A stretch of DNA of 38,896 nucleotides, from assembly GCF_001591465.1 (NCBI RefSeq), contig NZ_BCUY01000036.1, positions 1-38,896 of the forward strand, given 5' to 3'. The notes beneath the pieces were generated by a model. It was not told the origin of the DNA. It did no database searches and saw nothing but the letters and a program-made list of their open reading frames with translations. Both the position numbers and the translations under genes were made by a program. Origin of the DNA: Cytobacillus firmus NBRC 15306 (GTDB taxonomy: Bacteria > Bacillota > Bacilli > Bacillales > Cytobacillaceae). This document shows, in pieces, positions 23,530-32,077 of the stretch (positions are counted from its first letter, which is position 1; each line of letters begins with the position of its first letter).

Positions 23530-23556
23530 TATCGTATGTGCCTAATTGCTGAATGT
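23530..23556 (-). promoter_or_regulatory. Sigma-K-type promoter of gerPABCDEF
   Basis: On the minus strand, CATACGATA matches the sigma-K -10 consensus CATANNNTA exactly, and the -35 dinucleotide AC lies 16 bases upstream. The gerP operon of B. subtilis is known to be transcribed by sigma-K RNA polymerase. Confidence 0.7.
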
Positions 23557-23699
23557 GATTAATCAGCCCAATAATATCTCAGCTGTACGTTAATTCAAGG
23601 CGACGATAAAATGTTATATAACAGACAAAAATACCATGAAACTGTTTAAAATATTGTGATAATATAAAATTAACAAAATTTTCTGTGAGGTGCTGTTAA

Positions 23700-25292
23700 A
23701 TGAATGTTCCATTATTACTTACGCAGTTTTTAGACCGTGCTGTATCCCTTTACGGTTCTAAGAAAGCCATTTTTGCAGATGATCGAACTTTTACATATGA
23801 GGAATTGAACACAAGGGTTAATCAGCTCTCTCATGGTTTAAAAACTTCAGGTATTCAAAAAGGGGACCGTATTGCTTACCTGGCACCCAATTCAGTAGAA
23901 ATGCTGGAGGGGTTTTATGGAGTTTTTCAGCTGGGCGGAATAATGGTCCCTCTAAATATCAGGCTGAAGCCGGAAGACTATTTGTTTATATTGAATCACA
24001 GTGAATCCAAAATCCTGTTTGTAGATCAGGACCTTTACCATCTTATACTTCCTGTAAAAGATCAGCTGAAAACTGTGGAAAAAATCTTCGTGCACTATAA
24101 AGAGGAAGATACAGAAGAAACCGATTATGATTTATGGCTCAGCCGCCAGGACATCAGTCCATTTCAAAGAGAGGTCCTCGACGAAAATGACGTTTGCAGC
24201 CTTTTATATACAAGCGGTACAACCGGCAATCCTAAAGGTGTCATGCTGACCCACCGCAATAATTATCTGCATGCCTTGTCAACTATGCATCATTTGAGAG
24301 TCAGCGATCACGATGTATTGCTGCATGTCCTGCCGATGTTTCATGTGAATGGATGGGGTTCGCCATTTTATTACACGGCAAATGGCGCTTCTCAGGTGTG
24401 TATGAGAAAAGCCACGCCGGAAAAGATATTTGATGCCCTTCAGAAACATGAAGTATCAGTCATGCATATGGCCCCTACCGTACTGAATTCGCTGATGCAG
24501 CATTATGAACAATTTGCCCCTTCTGTGGAGCAGGATGTCAGGGTTGTTATTGCTGGTTCGGCGCCTCCGCCAGCCTTTGTAACAAGAGTGGAAAAGGAGC
24601 TCGGCTGGGAGTTCATACAGGTATATGGCATGACCGAATCATCTCCATTAAGCACTGTATCAACGATTCGTTCTCATCTTCGACAACTTCCGCTTAACCA
24701 GCAGTACCGGATGAAAGCGAAGGCAGGACATCAGATGATTGGCTGTGAAGTCCGGGTAATCAATGAACACGGTGAAGAAGTTGCCCATAATGGTAAAGAA
24801 ATCGGTGAGATAGTTGTCCGCAGCAACGGGGTCATGAAAGGCTATTGGAAAAATGAAGAGGCAACAATGGAAGCGATTCGGGACGGCTGGCTTCATACCG
24901 GTGATATGGGAAATGTAGATGAATATGGCAATATAGAAATCGTTGACCGAAAAAAAGATATTATTATCAGCGGCGGGGAAAACATCTCATCCATCGAAGT
25001 AGAAGGGGTTTTATACGAGCACCCTGCCATCTCGGAAGCAGCTGTCATAGCGGTGCCTCATGAAAAGTGGGGGGAAACGCCTCATGCCTTTGTAGTCGTG
25101 CGACATGGTAATACACTCACTGAGCAGGAGATTATCAGTTTCACCAGGGAGAAGCTGGCCCACTTCAAAGCAGTAACGGGAGTGAGTTTTGTCGAAGAGC
25201 TGCCGAAAACGGCTTCAGGGAAAATTCAAAAAATCCACCTTCGGAACAGCTACTGGGAATCGACAGGGAAAACAGGCCGTTTTGTTAATTAA
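23700..25292 (+). CDS. Long-chain-type fatty acid--CoA ligase (AMP-binding)
   Basis: The enzyme activates a carboxylic acid to its acyl-CoA through an acyl-AMP. It has 530 residues. The phosphate-binding motif YTSGTTGNPKG is at 170-180, the adenine motif YGMTESSP is near residue 308, TGDMG is near 400, and the conserved catalytic lysine is Lys508 (KTASGK). The start codon follows GTGAGGTG. The overall form is that of medium- or long-chain ligases; similar sequences include o-succinylbenzoate and crotonobetaine ligases, so the acid substrate is not certain. It is divergent from gerPA and may relate to the SDR and thiolase encoded 11 kb away. Confidence 0.88.
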   Translation: MNVPLLLTQFLDRAVSLYGSKKAIFADDRTFTYEELNTRVNQLSHGLKTSGIQKGDRIAYLAPNSVEMLEGFYGVFQLGGIMVPLNIRLKPEDYLFILNHSESKILFVDQDLYHLILPVKDQLKTVEKIFVHYKEEDTEETDYDLWLSRQDISPFQREVLDENDVCSLLYTSGTTGNPKGVMLTHRNNYLHALSTMHHLRVSDHDVLLHVLPMFHVNGWGSPFYYTANGASQVCMRKATPEKIFDALQKHEVSVMHMAPTVLNSLMQHYEQFAPSVEQDVRVVIAGSAPPPAFVTRVEKELGWEFIQVYGMTESSPLSTVSTIRSHLRQLPLNQQYRMKAKAGHQMIGCEVRVINEHGEEVAHNGKEIGEIVVRSNGVMKGYWKNEEATMEAIRDGWLHTGDMGNVDEYGNIEIVDRKKDIIISGGENISSIEVEGVLYEHPAISEAAVIAVPHEKWGETPHAFVVVRHGNTLTEQEIISFTREKLAHFKAVTGVSFVEELPKTASGKIQKIHLRNSYWESTGKTGRFVN

Positions 25293-25323
25293 ATGAAAGC
25301 GGGAATTTTTCAATGTTTTATCA

Positions 25324-25373
25324 GTCCAGCTCCAGCGCCTATTTACATGCGCTGGAGCATTTCTTTTCTGGAC
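25324..25373. repeat. Hairpin repeat element, probable terminator of the ligase gene
   Basis: Perfect 10-base arms GCTCCAGCGC and GCGCTGGAGC (25329-25338, 25349-25358) lie inside outer arms GTCCAG and CTGGAC (25324-25329, 25368-25373). The tract ATTTCTTTT after the stem suits a terminator. The left part GTCCAGCTCCAGCGCCTA resembles, from memory, a repeat common between genes in Bacillaceae genomes. The nonamer GTCCAGCTC recurs at 25381. Confidence 0.6.
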
Positions 25374-25434
25374 AAGCAGAGTCCAGCTCTCTATCATTAA
25401 GATTAGAATTTCTTTTCAAAGAAGGAGGCACTTT

Positions 25435-26622
25435 ATGGACAGGCAAGTCAGCCCGGTTCTGGAGAAGGATCGGATCATTTCGCTGGATATTATGAGAGGA
25501 TTTGCCATTCTCGGGATCTTTTTAGTTAATATGCTTTCCTTCCATTCACCATATCTGTACATTGATCCTTTTGAATGGTGGGACAGTCCGGCAGATAAAG
25601 GGACTTATGCGTTTATCGATATCTTTGTGCAGGCAAGCTTCTATCCTTTGTTTTCAATGTTGTTCGGTTATGGGTTAGTCATTTTAAGGGAGAGGGCAAT
25701 GGCAAAGGGCCTTGGTTTTGGAGGAATGGCTGCAAGGAGATTTTCCCTTTTGCTGCTGATCGGCATCATTCACGCTTTTCTTATATGGCATGGGGATATT
25801 TTAATAAACTATGCAATCTTTGGCTTTATCTTTTTATTGTTTGTAAAAATGTCCGGAAAAAATATGCTTTTAACTGGAGTATTGCTTTATATCATTCCCA
25901 ATCTGCTATTTGTTCTATTGTTATTTGCAACAGTTCTGTTTGTTCCGCCTGAAGATCTGTCAATCTATGACCAAGAAGCGGCATTAGCTTCTTTACAGGC
26001 CTATCAAAATGGAAGTTTTTCCGAAATTACCGTACAGCGTATCCAGGATTGGTCAGGTGTTAATAATCTTGCTTCACTGCCTATCATGCTGGCATCTATT
26101 TTTCCATTATTTTTAATAGGGGGAGGGGCAGCCAAGCTGCGATGGCTTGAGGAGCCTGAAAAAAACCGGGCATTCCTCATGAAAATTATTCTGGTTTCTT
26201 TGGCTGCAGGGTTATTGTTCAAATCGCTGCCTTACTTAACGGAAAGCAGCCTGGGACTGGATTACATGCAGGACATATTTGGAGGTCCGCTGCTGGCTAT
26301 TGCTTATGGTTTAGGGATAGCAGTGATGATGAAAAATAGTCAGGGACCAGGATTCCTGCTGCCGCTCTCATATGTTGGGAAACTGTCGCTCTCAAATTAC
26401 CTTTTCCAGTCCATTATCTCGACTTTTATTTTTTACAGTTATGGATTAGGCTTCTATGGGAAGGTATCTGCATTTTGGGGCACACTTTTAGTTATATTCA
26501 TCTTCGCTTTCCAGGTCATCATCAGCCGCTTCTGGCTTGCCCGCTATTATTATGGACCGGTCGAGTGGCTCTGGAGAAGCTTCACTTATTTAAAAATCCC
26601 TAATTTGAAGAGAAAAGGTTAA
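25435..26622 (+). CDS. DUF418 (YeiB-like) membrane protein
   Basis: This is a 395-residue membrane protein with about eight to ten hydrophobic segments. The N-terminus KDRIISLDIMRGFAILGIFLVNM is the typical opening of the DUF418/YeiB group, which is related to membrane acyltransferases. The C-terminal DUF418 part contains LSLSNYLFQSIISTFIFYSYGLGFYGK and the ending WLARYYYGPVEWLWRSFTY. The start codon follows AAGGAGGCACTTT. Function and substrate are unknown. No terminator was found between it and yisK, 66 bases on. Confidence 0.85.
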   Translation: MDRQVSPVLEKDRIISLDIMRGFAILGIFLVNMLSFHSPYLYIDPFEWWDSPADKGTYAFIDIFVQASFYPLFSMLFGYGLVILRERAMAKGLGFGGMAARRFSLLLLIGIIHAFLIWHGDILINYAIFGFIFLLFVKMSGKNMLLTGVLLYIIPNLLFVLLLFATVLFVPPEDLSIYDQEAALASLQAYQNGSFSEITVQRIQDWSGVNNLASLPIMLASIFPLFLIGGGAAKLRWLEEPEKNRAFLMKIILVSLAAGLLFKSLPYLTESSLGLDYMQDIFGGPLLAIAYGLGIAVMMKNSQGPGFLLPLSYVGKLSLSNYLFQSIISTFIFYSYGLGFYGKVSAFWGTLLVIFIFAFQVIISRFWLARYYYGPVEWLWRSFTYLKIPNLKRKG

Positions 26623-26688
26623 AATGGTCCAAAAATCTGAAAATTTATATTATACTAAAAAAGTGAATAATAGAATGAGGTGATTGGA

Positions 26689-27597
26689 TTGAAATTTGTT
26701 ACTTTTAAGGATAGCACAGGAAGCATGGCTGGTTTATTAGATGAGACCGGGACAAAGGTGCTTCCACTAAAAGCAGCTTTAGAAAAAATGGAAGGCAAAA
26801 GTGAGTTGCCGGCGACTTTAAAGGAATGTATTGCTTTAGGGGATAAGTTCATTGGTAAAGTACATAGTTTAACAGATTGGCTAAGCAGCAATCCTGCAAG
26901 GGAAGAACTCTTTCGCCCGCTCAATTCCGTTGCATTGGAAGCGCCGATTCCCCGTCCGGATAAGAATATCTTTTGTGTAGGCAAGAATTATGCCGAGCAT
27001 GCCATTGAGATGGGGAGCAAAGAAGATATTCCAGAGCACATAATGGTCTTTACGAAATCGCCAACAACGGTAATAGGACCAGATGCAACAGTATTAAATC
27101 ACAAGAATGTCACTGCAGAGCTTGATTATGAGGGAGAGCTTGCCGTTGTAATCGGAAAAAAAGGACGGGCGATTCCAAAGGAAAAAGCATTGGAACACAT
27201 TTTTGGCTACACGATCATTAATGATGTGACAGCAAGGGATCTGCAGTCCCGCCATAAGCAATTTTTTATCGGTAAAAGCCTGGATGCCACGTGCCCGATG
27301 GGTCCATGGATTGTCCATTCCTCTGCTGTTGAAAACCCGAATCAGCTTGACATTCAAACAAAGGTAAACGGAGAGATCAGACAAAGTTCAAATACTGAAA
27401 ACTTTATCTTTCCAATCGATGAAATCATCTCGGTTCTGTCAAAGGGTATGACACTTGAGCCTGGCGACATTATCGCTACTGGAACTCCGGCCGGGGTAGG
27501 AAAGGGCTTTAAGCCTCCGCGTTTTCTTAAGCCGGGAGATAAAGTGGAAATTACAGTAGAAAATATAGGAACTCTGACAAATTTTATAGAGAAATAA
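26689..27597 (+). CDS. yisK: Fumarylacetoacetate hydrolase family protein YisK
   Basis: This is a 302-residue member of the FAH superfamily; B. subtilis YisK has been reported as an oxaloacetate decarboxylase. The N-terminal domain is about 1-85. The catalytic domain begins at NIFCVGKNYAEHAIEMG and includes the metal ligands in AELDYEGELAVVIGK and the downstream motif GYTIINDVTARDLQ. PGDIIATGTPAGVG closes the family signature. A GTG at 26680 is in frame, but GAGGTGAT sits there, so TTG at 26689 is the better start. yisK and yisL are adjacent here as in B. subtilis. Confidence 0.88.
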   Translation: MKFVTFKDSTGSMAGLLDETGTKVLPLKAALEKMEGKSELPATLKECIALGDKFIGKVHSLTDWLSSNPAREELFRPLNSVALEAPIPRPDKNIFCVGKNYAEHAIEMGSKEDIPEHIMVFTKSPTTVIGPDATVLNHKNVTAELDYEGELAVVIGKKGRAIPKEKALEHIFGYTIINDVTARDLQSRHKQFFIGKSLDATCPMGPWIVHSSAVENPNQLDIQTKVNGEIRQSSNTENFIFPIDEIISVLSKGMTLEPGDIIATGTPAGVGKGFKPPRFLKPGDKVEITVENIGTLTNFIEK

Positions 27598-27604
27598 AAA
27601 GATG

Positions 27605-27630
27605 GCCTGTGTACAAATACACAGGCTTTT
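27605..27630 (+). terminator. Terminator of yisK
   Basis: A perfect 9-bp stem (GCCTGTGTA / TACACAGGC) with loop CAAA is followed by TTTT. Confidence 0.88.
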
Positions 27631-27780
27631 AAGTATTAATTTGTCAATGAGATATATCACATCTTGCCATAAATAGTTCACAAAATTGCCTTTATATAAT
27701 CTTTTTCTGCATCTTAACTTTAGGAATTTCAAAGCCAATATGGTATGATGATATCGAATTTTACATTAGGAGGCACAGGA

Positions 27781-28137
27781 ATGATACATGCCCATATAAC
27801 AACATGGTTTTTAGCACTTGTTCTTTTTTTTATTGCCCTTATAATGCATAAAAGCGGCAAACAAAAAGGTTTAAAAGTGGTTCACATGATCTTGAGATTA
27901 TTTTATCTTCTGATCATTGGTACAGGAGTTTGGATTTTAAGCAGCCTTAACAGCATCGACCTTCTTTATGTTTTGAAATCATTAGTAGGCATTTGGGTAA
28001 TTGCTATGTTTGAAATGATTATCATCCGGACTGTCAAAGGGAAAAAAACCTCTATTTTATGGGGCCAGTTTATTGTTGCATTAATCCTGGTTCTATATTT
28101 AGGCTTTGTTAAATTACCATTAACATTTATGACTTAA
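27781..28137 (+). CDS. yisL: YisL family (DUF1516) membrane protein
   Basis: The protein has 118 residues and four predicted membrane helices (about 5-22, 35-56, 61-82, 92-112). The opening MIHAHITTWFLALVLFFIALI and the segment KVVHMILRLFYLLIIGTG are typical of YisL, and the length equals that of the B. subtilis protein as I recall it. The frame is open 12 codons upstream, but TAGGAGG precedes the ATG at 27781. The function is unknown. It is flanked by terminators on both sides, so it is a single-gene unit. Confidence 0.88.
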   Translation: MIHAHITTWFLALVLFFIALIMHKSGKQKGLKVVHMILRLFYLLIIGTGVWILSSLNSIDLLYVLKSLVGIWVIAMFEMIIIRTVKGKKTSILWGQFIVALILVLYLGFVKLPLTFMT

Positions 28138-28153
28138 ATATGGATATTTATAG

Positions 28154-28180
28154 AAAAGGCTGCCAAAAAGGCAGCTTTTT
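28154..28180 (+). terminator. Terminator of yisL
   Basis: A stem of about 11 bp (core GGCTGCC / GGCAGC) with loop AAAAA is followed by TTTTT. Confidence 0.88.
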
Positions 28181-28329
28181 CTAATTTTGTCATGTTATGA
28201 CTTCACTAAATATGGTAATTTAAAACTATAGCTAACTATATGATAAAAAAATTAGAATCTGCAGTCTCAGGTGTATAAGGAGCAATCCTAACAGCGGGTC
28301 TAATGATCTTACTATGATGGTGGGTTTTT

Positions 28330-31251
28330 ATGGCACAGACGATTACATGTTTATATAAGAATATTAGCGAGCTTAATAGTTTTATAGACTTGAATGAATT
28401 GACTGAATACCCGAATTTGCTTGTGCAGGTTTTTACAGGGACCCCTGAGAGCCTATTTATCGCGAAACTTCAAAAGGAAATGTCAGATAAGCTTCCACTT
28501 GCACATATAGCAGGCTGTTCAACTTCCGGTGAAATTCATGAAGGGCGCATTACGGAAAAACAAACAATCATTTGCTTTACTATTTTCGAAAAAACGGAAA
28601 TAAAATCTTTCTTGTTAAACAGGAGCGATTTTAAAGACAGTTATGAAATGGGCAAAGCCCTGGCACGGGAACTTGCTATCTTTAATACCGAAGCTGTAAT
28701 TATCTTTCCTGCAGGATTTGATGTCGATTCCACTGACCTCTTGGAGGGAATAAATGAAACCCAGCCAAACATGGTGATTTCCGGCGGCCTTGCCGGAGAT
28801 AATGGTTTATTCCAGGAGGGTTTTTCTTTTACTCAAGATGGAATCACCAGCGATGGGCTTGTTGCAGTCGCCCTTCAAAGCGGTGATCTGTCAGTGCGTC
28901 ATTTTGAAAATTATCAGTGGCAGGAGATTGGAAAAAGCTTTACTGTCACAAAGGCCGAAGGATCTATCATCTACTCCCTGGACGATAAGAGGCCTTTAAC
29001 TATTCTAAAACGCTATTTGGGAGATGCTTTTATTAAGGAACTGCCGAAATCAGGTACTGAATTCCCGTTCCTTTTACAGTACCGCGGAGAAAAAGTATCT
29101 GTTTTTATTATAAAATTACTTGAAAATGGTGCAATTAAAGTAAACAGAAGAGTTGAGGCAGGAGAAACACTTACGTTTGCTTATGCAAATCTGGAGGACA
29201 TTATTGACCGGTCTTTAAAGGAATTAAAACAGCTTGACCAGATTTCTCCTGAAAGCATATTTATATACAATTGCATGGCGAGGAAGCAATTTGCCAGAGA
29301 CTTTACGGAAAAAGAACTGACAATGTTCCAGAAAATAGCTCCGTCTAACGGCTTCTTCTCTTATGGAGAAATTTCCTGCCGTAAAGGCGGACTTCCGCAG
29401 ATGATCGGACATTCTCTTACATACCTTGCTCTATCAGAAAATAGTGCTGAATCAAAGAAGGAACAGCAGAATGAATTTGTTTATGAAAAAACCGCCCAAT
29501 TTAATACGATTACTTCATTAACTCATTTAATGCATGCTTCTCAGGATGATATTAAAGCATTAAACAGCAGCCTTAAAACGTCGGAGCAATATTATAAATC
29601 TCTATTTGATAATAATGCAGACTTTGTTTATTCAACTGATCTGAAGGGGAATTTTACAAGTGTCAATCCGGCATTTGAGAAAACCTTCGGGTACAGCCGG
29701 GAAGAAATAATTGGAAAAACAGCTCTTTCCTATGTGAGCGATATGGATGTACAAAGAGTTCGGATGCACTTTTATCGGGCATTAAGGGGAAAGGAGCAAT
29801 ATTATAATGTTTACATTGATTCAAAAACCGGCGAGAAGAATCTCTTTCAGCTGAAAAATATTCCGATTACGGTTAACGGGGAATGTGTAGGCATTTATGG
29901 AACCGGCAGAAATATTACAGAACAGAAAAAAATTGAAGAGAAGATAACCGAACTGGCCTTTTTTGACCGGGATACAGGGCTGCCAAACAGAATGAAGTTT
30001 ACAGAACAATTGGAAATGCAATTAAAGAGAGCCAGGAAGAAACAGAAGAATATTGCCGTTCTTTCTATTGATATTGACCGCTTTAAAATTATAAATGACA
30101 GTCTTGGGCACTTTGCCGGGGATATGGTGTTAAAGGAAATTTCCGAAAGAATTGAGAGGGTTTTGCCTTCCGGTTCTTATTTGGGAAGGTTCAGCGGTGA
30201 TAAGTTTACCCTGGTATTATCGAGGGAAGCAGCAGTTGATAAAGTTATGAAAGCCTCCAAAAAGATATTAGATGAAATATCCCATCCTTTATTTCAGTCG
30301 GATCAGGAGTTTATTGTTACTGCGAGTATTGGTGTAAGCCTATATCCGGACGATGGATCTGATGAGCACATACTGCTGAAAAATGCGGATATTGCCACGA
30401 ATCGCTCCAAGCTGCAGGGAGGAAACAGGGTCACCTTTTTCTCGATGGAAATGAATGAACAGGCAATGGTCAGACTTGAGCTTGAAAGCTACTTAAGAAA
30501 AGCTTTGCAGAAAAATGAGTTTTATTTATGCTATCAGCCATTAATCGACCTTGAAACAGGCAATTTATACGGAAGTGAAGCCCTGATCCGCTGGAATCAT
30601 CCAAAACTTGGCCTTGTTTCACCCGGTGAATTTATCCCTCTTGCTGAAGAAACTGGTCTTATTGCGGATATTGGCGGCTGGGTATTGAGGTCGGCTTGTC
30701 ACCAAAATAGGCGCTGGCAAATGCTAGGCCATGAATCTCTATCCATTTCTGTGAATGTGTCAGCTTATCAATTCCAGCAGCCGGGATTTCTCCAGGAAGT
30801 TAAGATGGCATTGGAGCTTTCCGGTATGGAGCCGCAATATTTAACATTGGAGCTGACGGAAAGCACGATGCTGAGAAATGTTGAGTACAGTATACAAGTT
30901 ATGCAGTCTCTGCAGGATATCGGTGTCAAGGTATCCATTGATGATTTTGGAACCGGCTATTCTTCTTTAAGTTATTTAAAGGACCTTCCAATCAATACAT
31001 TAAAAATCGACCGGTCATTTATCAATAACCTTCGATTAAATACATCTGATGTTGCCATTGTAAAAGCCATCATCACCATGGGACATGGGCTTTCCGTAAA
31101 GGTGGTGGCTGAAGGGGTGGAGACACTGGAGCAGATTGAGATTTTAAAGGAATTGAAATGCCATTATGCACAGGGCTTCTATATACATAAGCCGCTTATG
31201 ACGAGAGATTTTGAGGAAGGTCTATCAAAATACGTTCAAACGCACAGCTAG
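28330..31251 (+). CDS. FIST-PAS-GGDEF(degenerate)-EAL cyclic-di-GMP phosphodiesterase
   Basis: This 973-residue signalling protein has no membrane segment. Residues 1-385 form a FIST sensory domain (FIST_N then FIST_C), a family proposed to bind small ligands such as amino acids. A PAS domain lies at about 424-533 (FDNNADFVYSTDLKGNFTSV). The GGDEF domain (about 540-700) has SGDKF at 622-626 instead of GGDEF, and a modified ADIATNRSK helix, so cyclase activity is unlikely. The EAL domain (about 715-965) keeps EAL at 750-752, Glu841/Glu844 in ELTE, DDFGTG at 871-876 and Glu928 in AEGVET, so it should hydrolyse c-di-GMP. GGTGGG precedes the start. It is a single-gene unit. Confidence 0.92.
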   Translation: MAQTITCLYKNISELNSFIDLNELTEYPNLLVQVFTGTPESLFIAKLQKEMSDKLPLAHIAGCSTSGEIHEGRITEKQTIICFTIFEKTEIKSFLLNRSDFKDSYEMGKALARELAIFNTEAVIIFPAGFDVDSTDLLEGINETQPNMVISGGLAGDNGLFQEGFSFTQDGITSDGLVAVALQSGDLSVRHFENYQWQEIGKSFTVTKAEGSIIYSLDDKRPLTILKRYLGDAFIKELPKSGTEFPFLLQYRGEKVSVFIIKLLENGAIKVNRRVEAGETLTFAYANLEDIIDRSLKELKQLDQISPESIFIYNCMARKQFARDFTEKELTMFQKIAPSNGFFSYGEISCRKGGLPQMIGHSLTYLALSENSAESKKEQQNEFVYEKTAQFNTITSLTHLMHASQDDIKALNSSLKTSEQYYKSLFDNNADFVYSTDLKGNFTSVNPAFEKTFGYSREEIIGKTALSYVSDMDVQRVRMHFYRALRGKEQYYNVYIDSKTGEKNLFQLKNIPITVNGECVGIYGTGRNITEQKKIEEKITELAFFDRDTGLPNRMKFTEQLEMQLKRARKKQKNIAVLSIDIDRFKIINDSLGHFAGDMVLKEISERIERVLPSGSYLGRFSGDKFTLVLSREAAVDKVMKASKKILDEISHPLFQSDQEFIVTASIGVSLYPDDGSDEHILLKNADIATNRSKLQGGNRVTFFSMEMNEQAMVRLELESYLRKALQKNEFYLCYQPLIDLETGNLYGSEALIRWNHPKLGLVSPGEFIPLAEETGLIADIGGWVLRSACHQNRRWQMLGHESLSISVNVSAYQFQQPGFLQEVKMALELSGMEPQYLTLELTESTMLRNVEYSIQVMQSLQDIGVKVSIDDFGTGYSSLSYLKDLPINTLKIDRSFINNLRLNTSDVAIVKAIITMGHGLSVKVVAEGVETLEQIEILKELKCHYAQGFYIHKPLMTRDFEEGLSKYVQTHS

Positions 31252-31257
31252 CGCCAT

Positions 31258-31301
31258 AAAGAAACAGCAGCTTGCCATCAAAGGCAGGCTGCTGTTTCTT
31301 T
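31258..31301 (+). terminator. Strong terminator of the FIST-EAL gene
   Basis: A 19-bp almost perfect stem (31258-31276 with 31283-31301, one G-U pair) with a 6-base loop ends in TTTCTTT, seven bases after the stop codon. Confidence 0.9.
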
Positions 31302-31326
31302 ATATTAATTCTGAAGTCAGATTATT

Positions 31327-31356
31327 GCCCAGCTCCAGTCGCATTTCCGCTTTTTT
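31327..31356. repeat. Possible degraded copy of a Bacillaceae intergenic repeat
   Basis: GCCCAGCTCCAGTCGCATTT followed by CCGCTTTTTTC looks like an internally deleted form of the same repeat type seen at 25324 (CCAGCTCCAG start, TTCCGCTTTTT end). The family is recalled from general knowledge and was not searched. Confidence 0.3.
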
Positions 31357-31920
31357 CTAAGAAGAAATCTTCTCAATTACCATTCTTTTCCCGCTGTTTA
31401 AGGTAAATTCAAATCGGTCACTCATTTTTTCATAATAGCAAAAGTGATGCTGCACATTGCATATATGATCCTGGTTATCAAAAACGATGAAGTTAACACC
31501 GCTTTTCCTGTCTTTATCATTAAAAAATGCGAGCTGGTTATAGCAGTAAATGCAGTCATAAACCGAAAATTGCATGGAATTTAGAGTGGTTACGAACTGG
31601 CAGAAGGCGTCATCATTCATTTCTTCCAATAATCTTTCCAGTGAGAAAACCAGATGCTTTCGAATCCGAATTGAATCCTGGTTCTTCAAGTGAAACGTTT
31701 CATCATCAAAAGCCACCTTGCCATCCTCGAATAGAATGCCCTTTTCCCAGCGTTTAAAGCGGAACACTTCCATTTCCTGATGGAGGAATTCGTCCAATAT
31801 GGATGCTTCATCTGTCTCATGGTCAAAAAATACCCATTGATCATTGATATACTCTACAGTGCCATCTGTAAAAGCACGGGATTGATATTCGATAAGCTTT
31901 GTTCGCTGCTGTCTATTCAT
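31357..31920 (-). CDS. yisN: YisN-like DUF2777 family protein
   Basis: This is a soluble, acidic protein of 187 residues without signal peptide or membrane helix. The opening MNRQQRTKLIEYQSRAFTDG and the later YCYNQLAFFNDKDRKSGVNF are, as far as I can judge from memory, those of the DUF2777/YisN group found only in bacilli. It contains a CIYCYNQ stretch, but no catalytic pattern that I recognise. The start codon follows TGGAGGTTTTAT. It is divergent from asnO, as in the conserved gene order around asnO. Function unknown. Confidence 0.72.
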   Translation of the reverse strand: MNRQQRTKLIEYQSRAFTDGTVEYINDQWVFFDHETDEASILDEFLHQEMEVFRFKRWEKGILFEDGKVAFDDETFHLKNQDSIRIRKHLVFSLERLLEEMNDDAFCQFVTTLNSMQFSVYDCIYCYNQLAFFNDKDRKSGVNFIVFDNQDHICNVQHHFCYYEKMSDRFEFTLNSGKRMVIEKISS

Positions 31921-31996
31921 ATAAAACCTCCATTAACTTCCTCAACTTCTTTTTAGACAGTTTTGGCGATTTTTATAACCGCATGAATGTGGACAA

Positions 31997-32025
31997 TTAA
32001 CTTTTTTCTTGGCCCAGCATACAAT
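31997..32025 (+). promoter_or_regulatory. Possible promoter of asnO
   Basis: TTAACT (31997-32002) and TACAAT (32020-32025) are separated by 17 bases. The match at -35 is four of six, so this is tentative. Confidence 0.35.
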
Positions 32026-32077
32026 AGCATCATGAAAAATGTGCCCATGCGATTCCGCTTTGAAAGGATGATGTAAT

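Noticed and set aside
23671-23693. CodY box before the acyl-CoA ligase gene (AATTTTCTGTGAGGT)
   Set aside because: Only 11 of 15 consensus positions match, and the right half is the ribosome binding site.
25313-25495. 60-codon frame between the ligase and DUF418 genes
   Set aside because: It consists of the hairpin repeat and the start of the DUF418 gene in another frame, with no good ribosome binding site.
28191-28329. c-di-GMP riboswitch before the FIST-EAL gene
   Set aside because: The conserved GEMM core was not seen; there is no strong hairpin in this leader.
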